From NCBI GenBank assembly GCA_030272155.1, contig CP126204.1, positions 2,657,501-2,721,500 of the forward strand: a stretch of DNA of 64,000 nt, written 5' to 3'. Shown here one piece after another: positions 45,328 through 58,196 of this stretch (positions within the stretch are counted from its first letter, which is position 1; the number at the start of each line of letters is the position of its first letter). The position numbers were made by a program, and so were the translations under genes. The notes beneath the pieces were generated by a model. The model saw only the letters and a program-made list of their open reading frames with translations, did no database searches and was not told where the DNA came from. Source of the DNA: Tetradesmus obliquus. Lineage: Eukaryota; Chlorophyta; Chlorophyceae; Sphaeropleales; Scenedesmaceae.

Positions 45328-47531
45328 ATGCCTGCAGGGGGGCTGTCCATGGTGCGCAGGCACCCTTCGGGATGGAAGAGCAACCGCAGTACCACGGCCA
45401 TGAGGGTGGCGGCGGTGGTGTGTGTGATAATGGCTTTGACCACCGCTGACGAAAAGATTACCCCCGCATACTATTACAGAGAGCAGTACCCTGACTACGC
45501 CAAGGAGGTACACGGGGACCTGAACCGGTTCTGCAGACTTCATCACAAGAACTTCACAGCAAACGGCACAGTGGCTACACCCAAGCATGGCGGCAGGCCC
45601 TCAAATGTCCCACATGCTGTCGCCTTCCATGCCAGCACAATATTCAAGGCTGGCAAGGTGGTAAAGGCCTACCCATCTGCAGATTCAAAGAGAAAGGTTG
45701 ATGTGCACGTGTGGTGGACTTCAATCGAAGTCGCATGTCAGGAAAATGACACACTGCGCCAGCTGTGCACTGACTACAACATCACACCCAAGAGACTGCT
45801 GAAGTACATGAAATGGGCTGACCCCGACCTGGTGCGCAGGAGAATAGATGTGAAGCTGGACTTGACAAAGATACAGAAACAAAGGCGAAAGGCAGCAGCT
45901 GCGGCGCTGTGGCAGAAGTACCAAAGTGACCCCGACATGCTGCAGCGCATATATTTCATTGATGAGTGCAAATTCTGGATGTCAGACCTGGCAGGCGGCT
46001 CCGTCAAGGTCTATTGTGATGCACACGATGAAAACGTGCATGCTGTGCTGCCATGCAAATGGATGCGCAAGGGCAAGGACGCAGAGCCGGTCAAGTTGCA
46101 CTTTGTCTGCGCTGTCAACGCTGTGCACGGGCCCGTCTACTGCAAGTTTGTCACCGGCACAACAGACAACAAGGACCATGCTGGCAACCTCAATGTACCG
46201 TACATGGTGAGTGTGCGCTGCTACTGCGCAGGCGCCTGCCATTGAAAGACATGCCAGCCCTGCTGTACTATGTAGTAACAGTCCCGCAGTGCTTTTTTTA
46301 GTGCTGTAGTGAAGCTGCAGCGCTGCCCGTCCTCTGCTGTGAACATAACAGCAGAGTAACTTGGTGACAGTACAATGACACCACCTGCAGCAGCAAGCTG
46401 GAAACCAATGTGCAAGGATTGGTGCATGTCACATTTGCGCGTGCTCACGCGCAGCACACTGCCCCCTGGCTGCAGCCAGTTGTCATATGCTGCAGCGCAG
46501 AACTCAAAGTCGCGCTCCAGCACCTGCTGCCTGCTGCTGCTGTAATAACCCTTGTCATGACATGAGCCATCAGCTTGAATCAGCATGTTGTGCTGTGCAT
46601 GGAGGAAATCAATCCGCCCATCCCACCAGTCCACTGCTACCTGAGCACACATACTGCTGCTGATGCCTAACCAGTACAGCATGCGCACCAGCTGCTCCTC
46701 GCTTGTGTGCATGTAGCCCATGCATGTGCCAACCATATCAGCCAGCACACATGCACACATCTTGCACTGAAGCGCTGCTGCTGTGGCGACTGCACGCGGC
46801 GCGCAGAACTTGAAGTGCTGCACACATGGCAAGCAACCAGTCAAGCCCCAGAACAATCTCTGCCCCCTCATAGACTTGGTGATGTATCTGACCTTGTCTG
46901 CACTGAGCCTGATGTAGCAGCGTCCCATCGCATCCATCCACACCGCTGCGTTGCGCTCCTGCGCTGCTAACAAGGCTGCGCGCTGCCAATCCGGCAATTC
47001 TTGCACCTGCAGTTGAAGGACAAACCAACCCAGCAGGCCAAGAGCATGACTCAGCTGGAGTTTGTTCACTGCATGATGGAGATCAAAGACATAGCCAACC
47101 AACAGCAGGCGCAGCGCGGCACTACGCCGCTGTACATCTTTGACAACCCAAGTGTTCACCTGGGGAAGGATGGCCTACAGATGTTAGTTGCAGGCGGCAT
47201 CAATGAAGATCAACTGCTGCACATTGCACCCTACTCCCCAGATTTCAACAAGCCCATTGAACATGCATTTGGCAGCCTCAAAGCAGCCTTCCGCAACTAC
47301 TTGTATAACAGCTGCCAGCTGGGTGGTGCTGATGTGAAGCCGCGAGACCTGCAGCACGGCCTGAACAACACCTTCATGAAGATCACAGCTGCATCTGTCA
47401 TGGCTGATGTATTGAAGCTGCCAGATTTGTGGAATATGGTGCGCAGTCGTAAGATGAGTCTTTGTGTGTGCCGAGACGGGAAGCAGCGCAGCGGCACTGC
47501 TGGTGACTACCCCAGGAAGGACCAACGCTGA
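45328..47531 (+). CDS. DDE transposase, core 10
   Basis: Exons are 45328-46206 and 47013-47531; same product as core 1. Confidence 0.8.
46221..46937 (-). CDS. Nested nuclease-like ORF, core 10
   Basis: Same product as core 1, inside intron 46207-47012. Confidence 0.5.
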   Translation of the reverse strand: MDAMGRCYIRLSADKVRYITKSMRGQRLFWGLTGCLPCVQHFKFCAPRAVATAAALQCKMCACVLADMVGTCMGYMHTSEEQLVRMLYWLGISSSMCAQVAVDWWDGRIDFLHAQHNMLIQADGSCHDKGYYSSSRQQVLERDFEFCAAAYDNWLQPGGSVLRVSTRKCDMHQSLHIGFQLAAAGGVIVLSPSYSAVMFTAEDGQRCSFTTALKKALRDCYYIVQQGWHVFQWQAPAQ

Positions 47532-48776
47532 GTCTGCTGTTGTGCTGCTGCATGGCATGTTGTGCATGTGGCTGTCAGCTGCATGCAAGATGGCTGGCAG
47601 CAGTGCACAGGCTGACTTTCAGAGAGCCCTTGAGCTCACCTGTTTGAAGGCACCTGCGCTTGCCGCCGTCCTGCATGTTCGCACCGCCCGGGGCTTGGGA
47701 GGTGCTGGCACCATGCTGCTGTAGGGTGGTTACTTCCTGGTGTTCACCTGAGAGCGAGTGTGGGAAGGAAATGGCATGTTCAGAAGCTTATTGTATGAGT
47801 AAACTATATGTGGATGTTGAGCTTTGGTGCTCAGACTTGTCAGGAGTGGTTTCTGCTTTGAACGACTGCTGCCAGGCAGCAAGGCACTTGGTGGCCATTT
47901 CACATACAGGCATTTGCAGTCATGCTGAATTGCCGATTGTAATGGTAAAATGCTTGGTATAATTCAATTACGCTCGTAGCTCTGGAACATGGCTCCTGCT
48001 GCTGTCACTCGCGTTGGTTGTGACAACTGTTGGCCTGCCAAGCGATATGCACGGAGCCTGCAAGAAACATTGCGGTTGATTTTTTTCGATATTTGAAGAT
48101 TGCTTTAAGCATGGCGTGAGCCGAAATAAGCTGCGGTATGGTGAAGAACTTCAAGACGGAATGTGTTGTGAAACAAGCCTGCTCCAGGCCACACAGCTTC
48201 CACGCTGCTCACTTATCAACGTCGACACATTATGTAACTTACCTTTGGTTGAGGTAGAAAACCAACTGCGAAGGGCCCTCGCAAGCCCACCGTGCAGGTG
48301 AGCCTGACGGGTCAACACGGATGTCCAGAGCACTGCAGCTCGATCGTGTTGCTGCAGCACCTGCAAACAATTGGTATTGAACATTAAAAGACGTTAAAAA
48401 CAGCGCTGTGCCGAAAGCCTTCGCCAATAAATTTGGTGGCAGCAGTGAGGCACCTGCTGGCACATGCTGCTGCTGTCACGCCCACCAACGACTGCAGTTG
48501 AAAAACACATGCCACCGTGATTCAAAATACACATAGCTGTAACGTTTCCTGCTGTTTGCTGCTGCTGCTGCTCCTGCCCAGGCAGATATCATGTATTGCA
48601 AACAGCACTACTGCCGCAGTAAAATCAGCTGCATACCCAGCAGCAGCAGGAGCACATCAGCCATAGCATAAAAAGGTAGGTGTGCACTTCAGGCACCAAG
48701 TCCAGGAACAGCAACAGAAGGGATGCAGTGCAGGCTAAGAACTGCTGCAGCAAAGGCTGGCATGCATTTACAGTCT

Positions 48777-49499
48777 CAGCTAGGTATGGTACAAACGTAG
48801 CATCTGCATTTTGCAACAAATCAACACAGCTTGCAAGCAGACAGCCATGCTGGCATAGCAACCTGCTGTATGTGGCAGGCACAGTAAGGCACAGCTGCCA
48901 GTGCTGCTGCTTTGGTTTGCTTGCATCCCAGTTGCACAGCAGGGCCCTCACCTGCCAGCAGCAGCAGCTCCAAACTGCTAGTGATTTTGAGCTCCAGAAT
49001 TCGCCTTGATCACACAGCATGGATGTTTGCAGGAAACTGTGTAGAATACTAGTACTCAACAAACTCTGTGCAGCCACACTAGCTGCACGCGCGCAGCAGC
49101 TGCCGGTGGGCCTGAAGCGGTGTTGCGCAGTATGTAACAGATATGACAGTTGAAACTGTATGTGCAGCGCACAGCGCCAAGCAGCAGAGCGCAACAGCAG
49201 CGGCAGGGCACTTGGCACACCAGAACTGCAGTGCCTGATCAGCCAGCAAGGGAAGCCCAGAAGTATTACAATACACATCAAAACATGTTGCAGGCAGCAG
49301 CACCCACAGCAACACTCTACAGCGCAAGTTAACATATGTAACAGCCGAGTCGGGGCACTTCAGGGCAACGTGTTTTCAGCACTTTTCTTGCAGCACACTG
49401 TGCCACTGCTAACAGCTCAAATTGATTTAGATTCGTCGTTGAAAGCTTGACATTTATATGTAGGCCACTTGTTCGCTACGTTTGTACCATGCCCAGCTG
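48777..49499. repeat. M element copy 10
   Basis: It lies between cores 10 and 11. Confidence 0.75.
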
Positions 49500-49607
49500 A
49501 GACCGGTCAAACTCCATGATGCTGCATGCTGTTGTTTGACCTGACCAGTTACTTCTGTTCACACTGCTGCTAGAAGCACAGCTAACATATCCATATGTTT
49601 TGGATTC

Positions 49608-51811
49608 ATGCCTGCAGGGGGGCTGTCCATGGTGCGCAGGCACCCTTCGGGATGGAAGAGCAACCGCAGTACCACGGCCATGAGGGTGGCGGCGGTGGTG
49701 TGTGTGATAATGGCTTTGACCACCGCTGACGAAAAGATTACCCCCGCATACTATTACAGAGAGCAGTACCCTGACTACGCCAAGGAGGTACACGGGGACC
49801 TGAACCGGTTCTGCAGACTTCATCACAAGAACTTCACAGCAAACGGCACAGTGGCTACACCCAAGCATGGCGGCAGGCCCTCAAATGTCCCACATGCTGT
49901 CGCCTTCCATGCCAGCACAATATTCAAGGCTGGCAAGGTGGTAAAGGCCTACCCATCTGCAGATTCAAAGAGAAAGGTTGATGTGCACGTGTGGTGGACT
50001 TCAATCGAAGTCGCATGTCAGGAAAATGACACACTGCGCCAGCTGTGCACTGACTACAACATCACACCCAAGAGACTGCTGAAGTACATGAAATGGGCTG
50101 ACCCCGACCTGGTGCGCAGGAGAATAGATGTGAAGCTGGACTTGACAAAGATACAGAAACAAAGGCGAAAGGCAGCAGCTGCGGCGCTGTGGCAGAAGTA
50201 CCAAAGTGACCCCGACATGCTGCAGCGCATATATTTCATTGATGAGTGCAAATTCTGGATGTCAGACCTGGCAGGCGGCTCCGTCAAGGTCTATTGTGAT
50301 GCACACGATGAAAACGTGCATGCTGTGCTGCCATGCAAATGGATGCGCAAGGGCAAGGACGCAGAGCCGGTCAAGTTGCACTTTGTCTGCGCTGTCAACG
50401 CTGTGCACGGGCCCGTCTACTGCAAGTTTGTCACCGGCACAACAGACAACAAGGACCATGCTGGCAACCTCAATGTACCGTACATGGTGAGTGTGCGCTG
50501 CTACTGCGCAGGCGCCTGCCATTGAAAGACATGCCAGCCCTGCTGTACTATGTAGTAACAGTCCCGCAGTGCTTTTTTTAGTGCTGTAGTGAAGCTGCAG
50601 CGCTGCCCGTCCTCTGCTGTGAACATAACAGCAGAGTAACTTGGTGACAGTACAATGACACCACCTGCAGCAGCAAGCTGGAAACCAATGTGCAAGGATT
50701 GGTGCATGTCACATTTGCGCGTGCTCACGCGCAGCACACTGCCCCCTGGCTGCAGCCAGTTGTCATATGCTGCAGCGCAGAACTCAAAGTCGCGCTCCAG
50801 CACCTGCTGCCTGCTGCTGCTGTAATAACCCTTGTCATGACATGAGCCATCAGCTTGAATCAGCATGTTGTGCTGTGCATGGAGGAAATCAATCCGCCCA
50901 TCCCACCAGTCCACTGCTACCTGAGCACACATACTGCTGCTGATGCCTAACCAGTACAGCATGCGCACCAGCTGCTCCTCGCTTGTGTGCATGTAGCCCA
51001 TGCATGTGCCAACCATATCAGCCAGCACACATGCACACATCTTGCACTGAAGCGCTGCTGCTGTGGCGACTGCACGCGGCGCGCAGAACTTGAAGTGCTG
51101 CACACATGGCAAGCAACCAGTCAAGCCCCAGAACAATCTCTGCCCCCTCATAGACTTGGTGATGTATCTGACCTTGTCTGCACTGAGCCTGATGTAGCAG
51201 CGTCCCATCGCATCCATCCACACCGCTGCGTTGCGCTCCTGCGCTGCTAACAAGGCTGCGCGCTGCCAATCCGGCAATTCTTGCACCTGCAGTTGAAGGA
51301 CAAACCAACCCAGCAGGCCAAGAGCATGACTCAGCTGGAGTTTGTTCACTGCATGATGGAGATCAAAGACATAGCCAACCAACAGCAGGCGCAGCGCGGC
51401 ACTACGCCGCTGTACATCTTTGACAACCCAAGTGTTCACCTGGGGAAGGATGGCCTACAGATGTTAGTTGCAGGCGGCATCAATGAAGATCAACTGCTGC
51501 ACATTGCACCCTACTCCCCAGATTTCAACAAGCCCATTGAACATGCATTTGGCAGCCTCAAAGCAGCCTTCCGCAACTACTTGTATAACAGCTGCCAGCT
51601 GGGTGGTGCTGATGTGAAGCCGCGAGACCTGCAGCACGGCCTGAACAACACCTTCATGAAGATCACAGCTGCATCTGTCATGGCTGATGTATTGAAGCTG
51701 CCAGATTTGTGGAATATGGTGCGCAGTCGTAAGATGAGTCTTTGTGTGTGCCGAGACGGGAAGCAGCGCAGCGGCACTGCTGGTGACTACCCCAGGAAGG
51801 ACCAACGCTGA
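49608..51811 (+). CDS. DDE transposase, core 11
   Basis: Exons are 49608-50486 and 51293-51811; same product as core 1. Confidence 0.8.
50501..51217 (-). CDS. Nested nuclease-like ORF, core 11
   Basis: Same product as core 1, inside intron 50487-51292. Confidence 0.5.
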   Translation of the reverse strand: MDAMGRCYIRLSADKVRYITKSMRGQRLFWGLTGCLPCVQHFKFCAPRAVATAAALQCKMCACVLADMVGTCMGYMHTSEEQLVRMLYWLGISSSMCAQVAVDWWDGRIDFLHAQHNMLIQADGSCHDKGYYSSSRQQVLERDFEFCAAAYDNWLQPGGSVLRVSTRKCDMHQSLHIGFQLAAAGGVIVLSPSYSAVMFTAEDGQRCSFTTALKKALRDCYYIVQQGWHVFQWQAPAQ

Positions 51812-53056
51812 GTCTGCTGTTGTGCTGCTGCATGGCATGTTGTGCATGTGGCTGTCAGCTGCATGCAAGATGGCTGGCAGCAGTGCACAGGCTGACTTTC
51901 AGAGAGCCCTTGAGCTCACCTGTTTGAAGGCACCTGCGCTTGCCGCCGTCCTGCATGTTCGCACCGCCCGGGGCTTGGGAGGTGCTGGCACCATGCTGCT
52001 GTAGGGTGGTTACTTCCTGGTGTTCACCTGAGAGCGAGTGTGGGAAGGAAATGGCATGTTCAGAAGCTTATTGTATGAGTAAACTATATGTGGATGTTGA
52101 GCTTTGGTGCTCAGACTTGTCAGGAGTGGTTTCTGCTTTGAACGACTGCTGCCAGGCAGCAAGGCACTTGGTGGCCATTTCACATACAGGCATTTGCAGT
52201 CATGCTGAATTGCCGATTGTAATGGTAAAATGCTTGGTATAATTCAATTACGCTCGTAGCTCTGGAACATGGCTCCTGCTGCTGTCACTCGCGTTGGTTG
52301 TGACAACTGTTGGCCTGCCAAGCGATATGCACGGAGCCTGCAAGAAACATTGCGGTTGATTTTTTTCGATATTTGAAGATTGCTTTAAGCATGGCGTGAG
52401 CCGAAATAAGCTGCGGTATGGTGAAGAACTTCAAGACGGAATGTGTTGTGAAACAAGCCTGCTCCAGGCCACACAGCTTCCACGCTGCTCACTTATCAAC
52501 GTCGACACATTATGTAACTTACCTTTGGTTGAGGTAGAAAACCAACTGCGAAGGGCCCTCGCAAGCCCACCGTGCAGGTGAGCCTGACGGGTCAACACGG
52601 ATGTCCAGAGCACTGCAGCTCGATCGTGTTGCTGCAGCACCTGCAAACAATTGGTATTGAACATTAAAAGACGTTAAAAACAGCGCTGTGCCGAAAGCCT
52701 TCGCCAATAAATTTGGTGGCAGCAGTGAGGCACCTGCTGGCACATGCTGCTGCTGTCACGCCCACCAACGACTGCAGTTGAAAAACACATGCCACCGTGA
52801 TTCAAAATACACATAGCTGTAACGTTTCCTGCTGTTTGCTGCTGCTGCTGCTCCTGCCCAGGCAGATATCATGTATTGCAAACAGCACTACTGCCGCAGT
52901 AAAATCAGCTGCATACCCAGCAGCAGCAGGAGCACATCAGCCATAGCATAAAAAGGTAGGTGTGCACTTCAGGCACCAAGTCCAGGAACAGCAACAGAAG
53001 GGATGCAGTGCAGGCTAAGAACTGCTGCAGCAAAGGCTGGCATGCATTTACAGTCT

Positions 53057-53779
53057 CAGCTAGGTATGGTACAAACGTAGCATCTGCATTTTGCAACAAA
53101 TCAACACAGCTTGCAAGCAGACAGCCATGCTGGCATAGCAACCTGCTGTATGTGGCAGGCACAGTAAGGCACAGCTGCCAGTGCTGCTGCTTTGGTTTGC
53201 TTGCATCCCAGTTGCACAGCAGGGCCCTCACCTGCCAGCAGCAGCAGCTCCAAACTGCTAGTGATTTTGAGCTCCAGAATTCGCCTTGATCACACAGCAT
53301 GGATGTTTGCAGGAAACTGTGTAGAATACTAGTACTCAACAAACTCTGTGCAGCCACACTAGCTGCACGCGCGCAGCAGCTGCCGGTGGGCCTGAAGCGG
53401 TGTTGCGCAGTATGTAACAGATATGACAGTTGAAACTGTATGTGCAGCGCACAGCGCCAAGCAGCAGAGCGCAACAGCAGCGGCAGGGCACTTGGCACAC
53501 CAGAACTGCAGTGCCTGATCAGCCAGCAAGGGAAGCCCAGAAGTATTACAATACACATCAAAACATGTTGCAGGCAGCAGCACCCACAGCAACACTCTAC
53601 AGCGCAAGTTAACATATGTAACAGCCGAGTCGGGGCACTTCAGGGCAACGTGTTTTCAGCACTTTTCTTGCAGCACACTGTGCCACTGCTAACAGCTCAA
53701 ATTGATTTAGATTCGTCGTTGAAAGCTTGACATTTATATGTAGGCCACTTGTTCGCTACGTTTGTACCATGCCCAGCTG
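53057..53779. repeat. M element copy 11
   Basis: It lies between cores 11 and 12. Confidence 0.75.
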
Positions 53780-53887
53780 AGACCGGTCAAACTCCATGAT
53801 GCTGCATGCTGTTGTTTGACCTGACCAGTTACTTCTGTTCACACTGCTGCTAGAAGCACAGCTAACATATCCATATGTTTTGGATTC

Positions 53888-56091
53888 ATGCCTGCAGGGG
53901 GGCTGTCCATGGTGCGCAGGCACCCTTCGGGATGGAAGAGCAACCGCAGTACCACAGCCATGAGGGTGGCGGCGGTGGTGTGTGTGATAATGGCTTTGAC
54001 CACCGCTGACGAAAAGATTACCCCCGCATACTATTACAGAGAGCAGTACCCTGACTACGCCAAGGAGGTACACGGGGACCTGAACCGGTTCTGCAGACTT
54101 CATCACAAGAACTTCACAGCAAACGGCACAGTGGCTACACCCAAGCATGGCGGCAGGCCCTCAAATGTCCCACATGCTGTCGCCTTCCATGCCAGCACAA
54201 TATTCAAGGCTGGCAAGGTGGTAAAGGCCTACCCATCTGCAGATTCAAAGAGAAAGGTTGATGTGCACGTGTGGTGGACTTCAATCGAAGTCGCATGTCA
54301 GGAAAATGACACACTGCGCCAGCTGTGCACTGACTACAACATCACACCCAAGAGACTGCTGAAGTACATGAAATGGGCTGACCCCGACCTGGTGCGCAGG
54401 AGAATAGATGTGAAGCTGGACTTGACAAAGATACAGAAACAAAGGCGAAAGGCAGCAGCTGCGGCGCTGTGGCAGAAGTACCAAAGTGACCCCGACATGC
54501 TGCAGCGCATATATTTCATTGATGAGTGCAAATTCTGGATGTCAGACCTGGCAGGCGGCTCCGTCAAGGTCTATTGTGATGCACACGATGAAAACGTGCA
54601 TGCTGTGCTGCCATGCAAATGGATGCGCAAGGGCAAGGACGCAGAGCCGGTCAAGTTGCACTTTGTCTGCGCTGTCAACGCTGTGCACGGGCCCGTCTAC
54701 GGCAAGTTTGTCACCGGCACAACAGACAACAAGGACCATGCTGGCAACCTCAATGTACCGTACATGGTGAGTGTGCGCTGCTACTGCGCAGGCGCCTGCC
54801 ATTGAAAGACATGCCAGCCCTGCTGTACTATGTAGTAACAGTCCCGCAGTGCTTTTTTTAGTGCTGTAGTGAAGCTGCAGCGCTGCCCGTCCTCTGCTGT
54901 GAACATAACAGCAGAGTAACTTGGTGACAGTACAATGACACCACCTGCAGCAGCAAGCTGGAAACCAATGTGCAAGGATTGGTGCATGTCACATTTGCGC
55001 GTGCTCACGCGCAGCACACTGCCCCCTGGCTGCAGCCAGTTGTCATATGCTGCAGCGCAGAACTCAAAGTCGCGCTCCAGCACCTGCTGCCTGCTGCTGC
55101 TGTAATAACCCTTGTCATGACATGAGCCATCAGCTTGAATCAGCATGTTGTGCTGTGCATGGAGGAAATCAATCCGCCCATCCCACCAGTCCACTGCTAC
55201 CTGAGCACACATACTGCTGCTGATGCCTAACCAGTACAGCATGCGCACCAGCTGCTCCTCGCTTGTGTGCATGTAGCCCATGCATGTGCCAACCATATCA
55301 GCCAGCACACATGCACACATCTTGCACTGAAGCGCTGCTGCTGTGGCGACTGCACGCGGCGCGCAGAACTTGAAGTGCTGCACACATGGCAAGCAACCAG
55401 TCAAGCCCCAGAACAATCTCTGCCCCCTCATAGACTTGGTGATGTATCTGACCTTGTCTGCACTGAGCCTGATGTAGCAGCGTCCCATCGCATCCATCCA
55501 CACCGCTGCGTTGCGCTCCTGCGCTGCTAACAAGGCTGCGCGCTGCCAATCCGGCAATTCTTGCACCTGCAGTTGAAGGACAAACCAACCCAGCAGGCCA
55601 AGAGCATGACTCAGCTGGAGTTTGTTCACTGCATGATGGAGATCAAAGACATAGCCAACCAACAGCAGGCGCAGCGCGGCACTACGCCGCTGTACATCTT
55701 TGACAACCCAAGTGTTCACCTGGGGAAGGATGGCCTACAGATGTTAGTTGCAGGCGGCATCAATGAAGATCAACTGCTGCACATTGCACCCTACTCCCCA
55801 GATTTCAACAAGCCCATTGAACATGCATTTGGCAGCCTCAAAGCAGCCTTCCGCAACTACTTGTATAACAGCTGCCAGCTGGGTGGTGCTGATGTGAAGC
55901 CGCGAGACCTGCAGCACGGCCTGAACAACACCTTCATGAAGATCACAGCTGCATCTGTCATGGCTGATGTATTGAAGCTGCCAGATTTGTGGAATATGGT
56001 GCGCAGTCGTAAGATGAGTCTTTGTGTGTGCCGAGACGGGAAGCAGCGCAGCGGCACTGCTGGTGACTACCCCAGGAAGGACCAACGCTGA
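53888..56091 (+). CDS. DDE transposase, core 12 (variant B)
   Basis: Exons are 53888-54766 and 55573-56091. It carries the same two changes as core 2 (silent at 53956, Cys272Gly through 54701). Confidence 0.8.
54781..55497 (-). CDS. Nested nuclease-like ORF, core 12
   Basis: Same product as core 1, inside intron 54767-55572. Confidence 0.5.
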   Translation of the reverse strand: MDAMGRCYIRLSADKVRYITKSMRGQRLFWGLTGCLPCVQHFKFCAPRAVATAAALQCKMCACVLADMVGTCMGYMHTSEEQLVRMLYWLGISSSMCAQVAVDWWDGRIDFLHAQHNMLIQADGSCHDKGYYSSSRQQVLERDFEFCAAAYDNWLQPGGSVLRVSTRKCDMHQSLHIGFQLAAAGGVIVLSPSYSAVMFTAEDGQRCSFTTALKKALRDCYYIVQQGWHVFQWQAPAQ

Positions 56092-57336
56092 GTCTGCTGT
56101 TGTGCTGCTGCATGGCATGTTGTGCATGTGGCTGTCAGCTGCATGCAAGATGGCTGGCAGCAGTGCACAGGCTGACTTTCAGAGAGCCCTTGAGCTCACC
56201 TGTTTGAAGGCACCTGCGCTTGCCGCCGTCCTGCATGTTCGCACCGCCCGGGGCTTGGGAGGTGCTGGCACCATGCTGCTGTAGGGTGGTTACTTCCTGG
56301 TGTTCACCTGAGAGCGAGTGTGGGAAGGAAATGGCATGTTCAGAAGCTTATTGTATGAGTAAACTATATGTGGATGTTGAGCTTTGGTGCTCAGACTTGT
56401 CAGGAGTGGTTTCTGCTTTGAACGACTGCTGCCAGGCAGCAAGGCACTTGGTGGCCATTTCACATACAGGCATTTGCAGTCATGCTGAATTGCCGATTGT
56501 AATGGTAAAATGCTTGGTATAATTCAATTACGCTCGTAGCTCTGGAACATGGCTCCTGCTGCTGTCACTCGCGTTGGTTGTGACAACTGTTGGCCTGCCA
56601 AGCGATATGCACGGAGCCTGCAAGAAACATTGCGGTTGATTTTTTTCGATATTTGAAGATTGCTTTAAGCATGGCGTGAGCCGAAATAAGCTGCGGTATG
56701 GTGAAGAACTTCAAGACGGAATGTGTTGTGAAACAAGCCTGCTCCAGGCCACACAGCTTCCACGCTGCTCACTTATCAACGTCGACACATTATGTAACTT
56801 ACCTTTGGTTGAGGTAGAAAACCAACTGCGAAGGGCCCTCGCAAGCCCACCGTGCAGGTGAGCCTGACGGGTCAACACGGATGTCCAGAGCACTGCAGCT
56901 CGATCGTGTTGCTGCAGCACCTGCAAACAATTGGTATTGAACATTAAAAGACGTTAAAAACAGCGCTGTGCCGAAAGCCTTCGCCAATAAATTTGGTGGC
57001 AGCAGTGAGGCACCTGCTGGCACATGCTGCTGCTGTCACGCCCACCAACGACTGCAGTTGAAAAACACATGCCACCGTGATTCAAAATACACATAGCTGT
57101 AACGTTTCCTGCTGTTTGCTGCTGCTGCTGCTCCTGCCCAGGCAGATATCATGTATTGCAAACAGCACTACTGCCGCAGTAAAATCAGCTGCATACCCAG
57201 CAGCAGCAGGAGCACATCAGCCATAGCATAAAAAGGTAGGTGTGCACTTCAGGCACCAAGTCCAGGAACAGCAACAGAAGGGATGCAGTGCAGGCTAAGA
57301 ACTGCTGCAGCAAAGGCTGGCATGCATTTACAGTCT

Positions 57337-58059
57337 CAGCTAGGTATGGTACAAACGTAGCATCTGCATTTTGCAACAAATCAACACAGCTTGCAAGCAG
57401 ACAGCCATGCTGGCATAGCAACCTGCTGTATGTGGCAGGCACAGTAAGGCACAGCTGCCAGTGCTGCTGCTTTGGTTTGCTTGCATCCCAGTTGCACAGC
57501 AGGGCCCTCACCTGCCAGCAGCAGCAGCTCCAAACTGCTAGTGATTTTGAGCTCCAGAATTCGCCTTGATCACACAGCATGGATGTTTGCAGGAAACTGT
57601 GTAGAATACTAGTACTCAACAAACTCTGTGCAGCCACACTAGCTGCACGCGCGCAGCAGCTGCCGGTGGGCCTGAAGCGGTGTTGCGCAGTATGTAACAG
57701 ATATGACAGTTGAAACTGTATGTGCAGCGCACAGCGCCAAGCAGCAGAGCGCAACAGCAGCGGCAGGGCACTTGGCACACCAGAACTGCAGTGCCTGATC
57801 AGCCAGCAAGGGAAGCCCAGAAGTATTACAATACACATCAAAACATGTTGCAGGCAGCAGCACCCACAGCAACACTCTACAGCGCAAGTTAACATATGTA
57901 ACAGCCGAGTCGGGGCACTTCAGGGCAACGTGTTTTCAGCACTTTTCTTGCAGCACACTGTGCCACTGCTAACAGCTCAAATTGATTTAGATTCGTCGTT
58001 GAAAGCTTGACATTTATATGTAGGCCACTTGTTCGCTACGTTTGTACCATGCCCAGCTG
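57337..58059. repeat. M element copy 12 (right end of array)
   Basis: This copy closes the array. After its last base the sequence leaves the repeat (AATACAGG instead of AGACCGG). Confidence 0.75.
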
Positions 58060-58062
58060 AAT
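58060..58062. repeat. Right AAT, candidate 3-bp target-site duplication
   Basis: AAT directly follows the last base (...AGCTG) of the outermost right M element and matches the left flank. A three-base match would occur by chance in about 1 of 64 cases. Confidence 0.5.
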
Positions 58063-58165
58063 ACAGGCTCCAGTTGGCGCCATGATGCTTCGTCATCCTA
58101 GTTCCCTGTGCAGCACGCGCCTTGACCGGCAGTGCTGGCGCAGCAGCAACCGTACTGTCTACATC

Positions 58166-58196
<31 letters not shown>

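Larger units (their letters stand above)
6697..58059. mobile_element. 51.4-kb head-to-tail transposon array (12 cores, 12 M elements)
   Basis: The array consists of twelve 3,557-bp cores and twelve 723-bp M elements plus one 3-bp remnant (12 x 3557 + 12 x 723 + 3 = 51,363 bp). Cores start at 7420, 11700, 15980, 19540, 23820, 28100, 32380, 36660, 40940, 45220, 49500 and 53780. The period is 4,280 bp except between cores 3 and 4, where it is 3,560. All units point the same way. The block begins and ends with M and is flanked on both sides by AAT (6694-6696 and 58060-58062). Every core carries a DDE transposase gene with an antisense nuclease-like ORF inside its intron. Unequal exchange between direct M copies of an ancestral M-core-M element would produce this structure; rolling re-insertion of circles is an alternative. 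Confidence 0.9.

Noticed and set aside
6697-58059. Array as a CRISPR locus or centromeric satellite
   Set aside because: The repeat unit is 4.28 kb and protein-coding, with no short repeat-spacer structure; the unit is far larger than typical satellites.
6697-58059. Helitron-type rolling-circle element
   Set aside because: No Rep/helicase gene is present, and the ends carry inverted repeats with a candidate target-site duplication.
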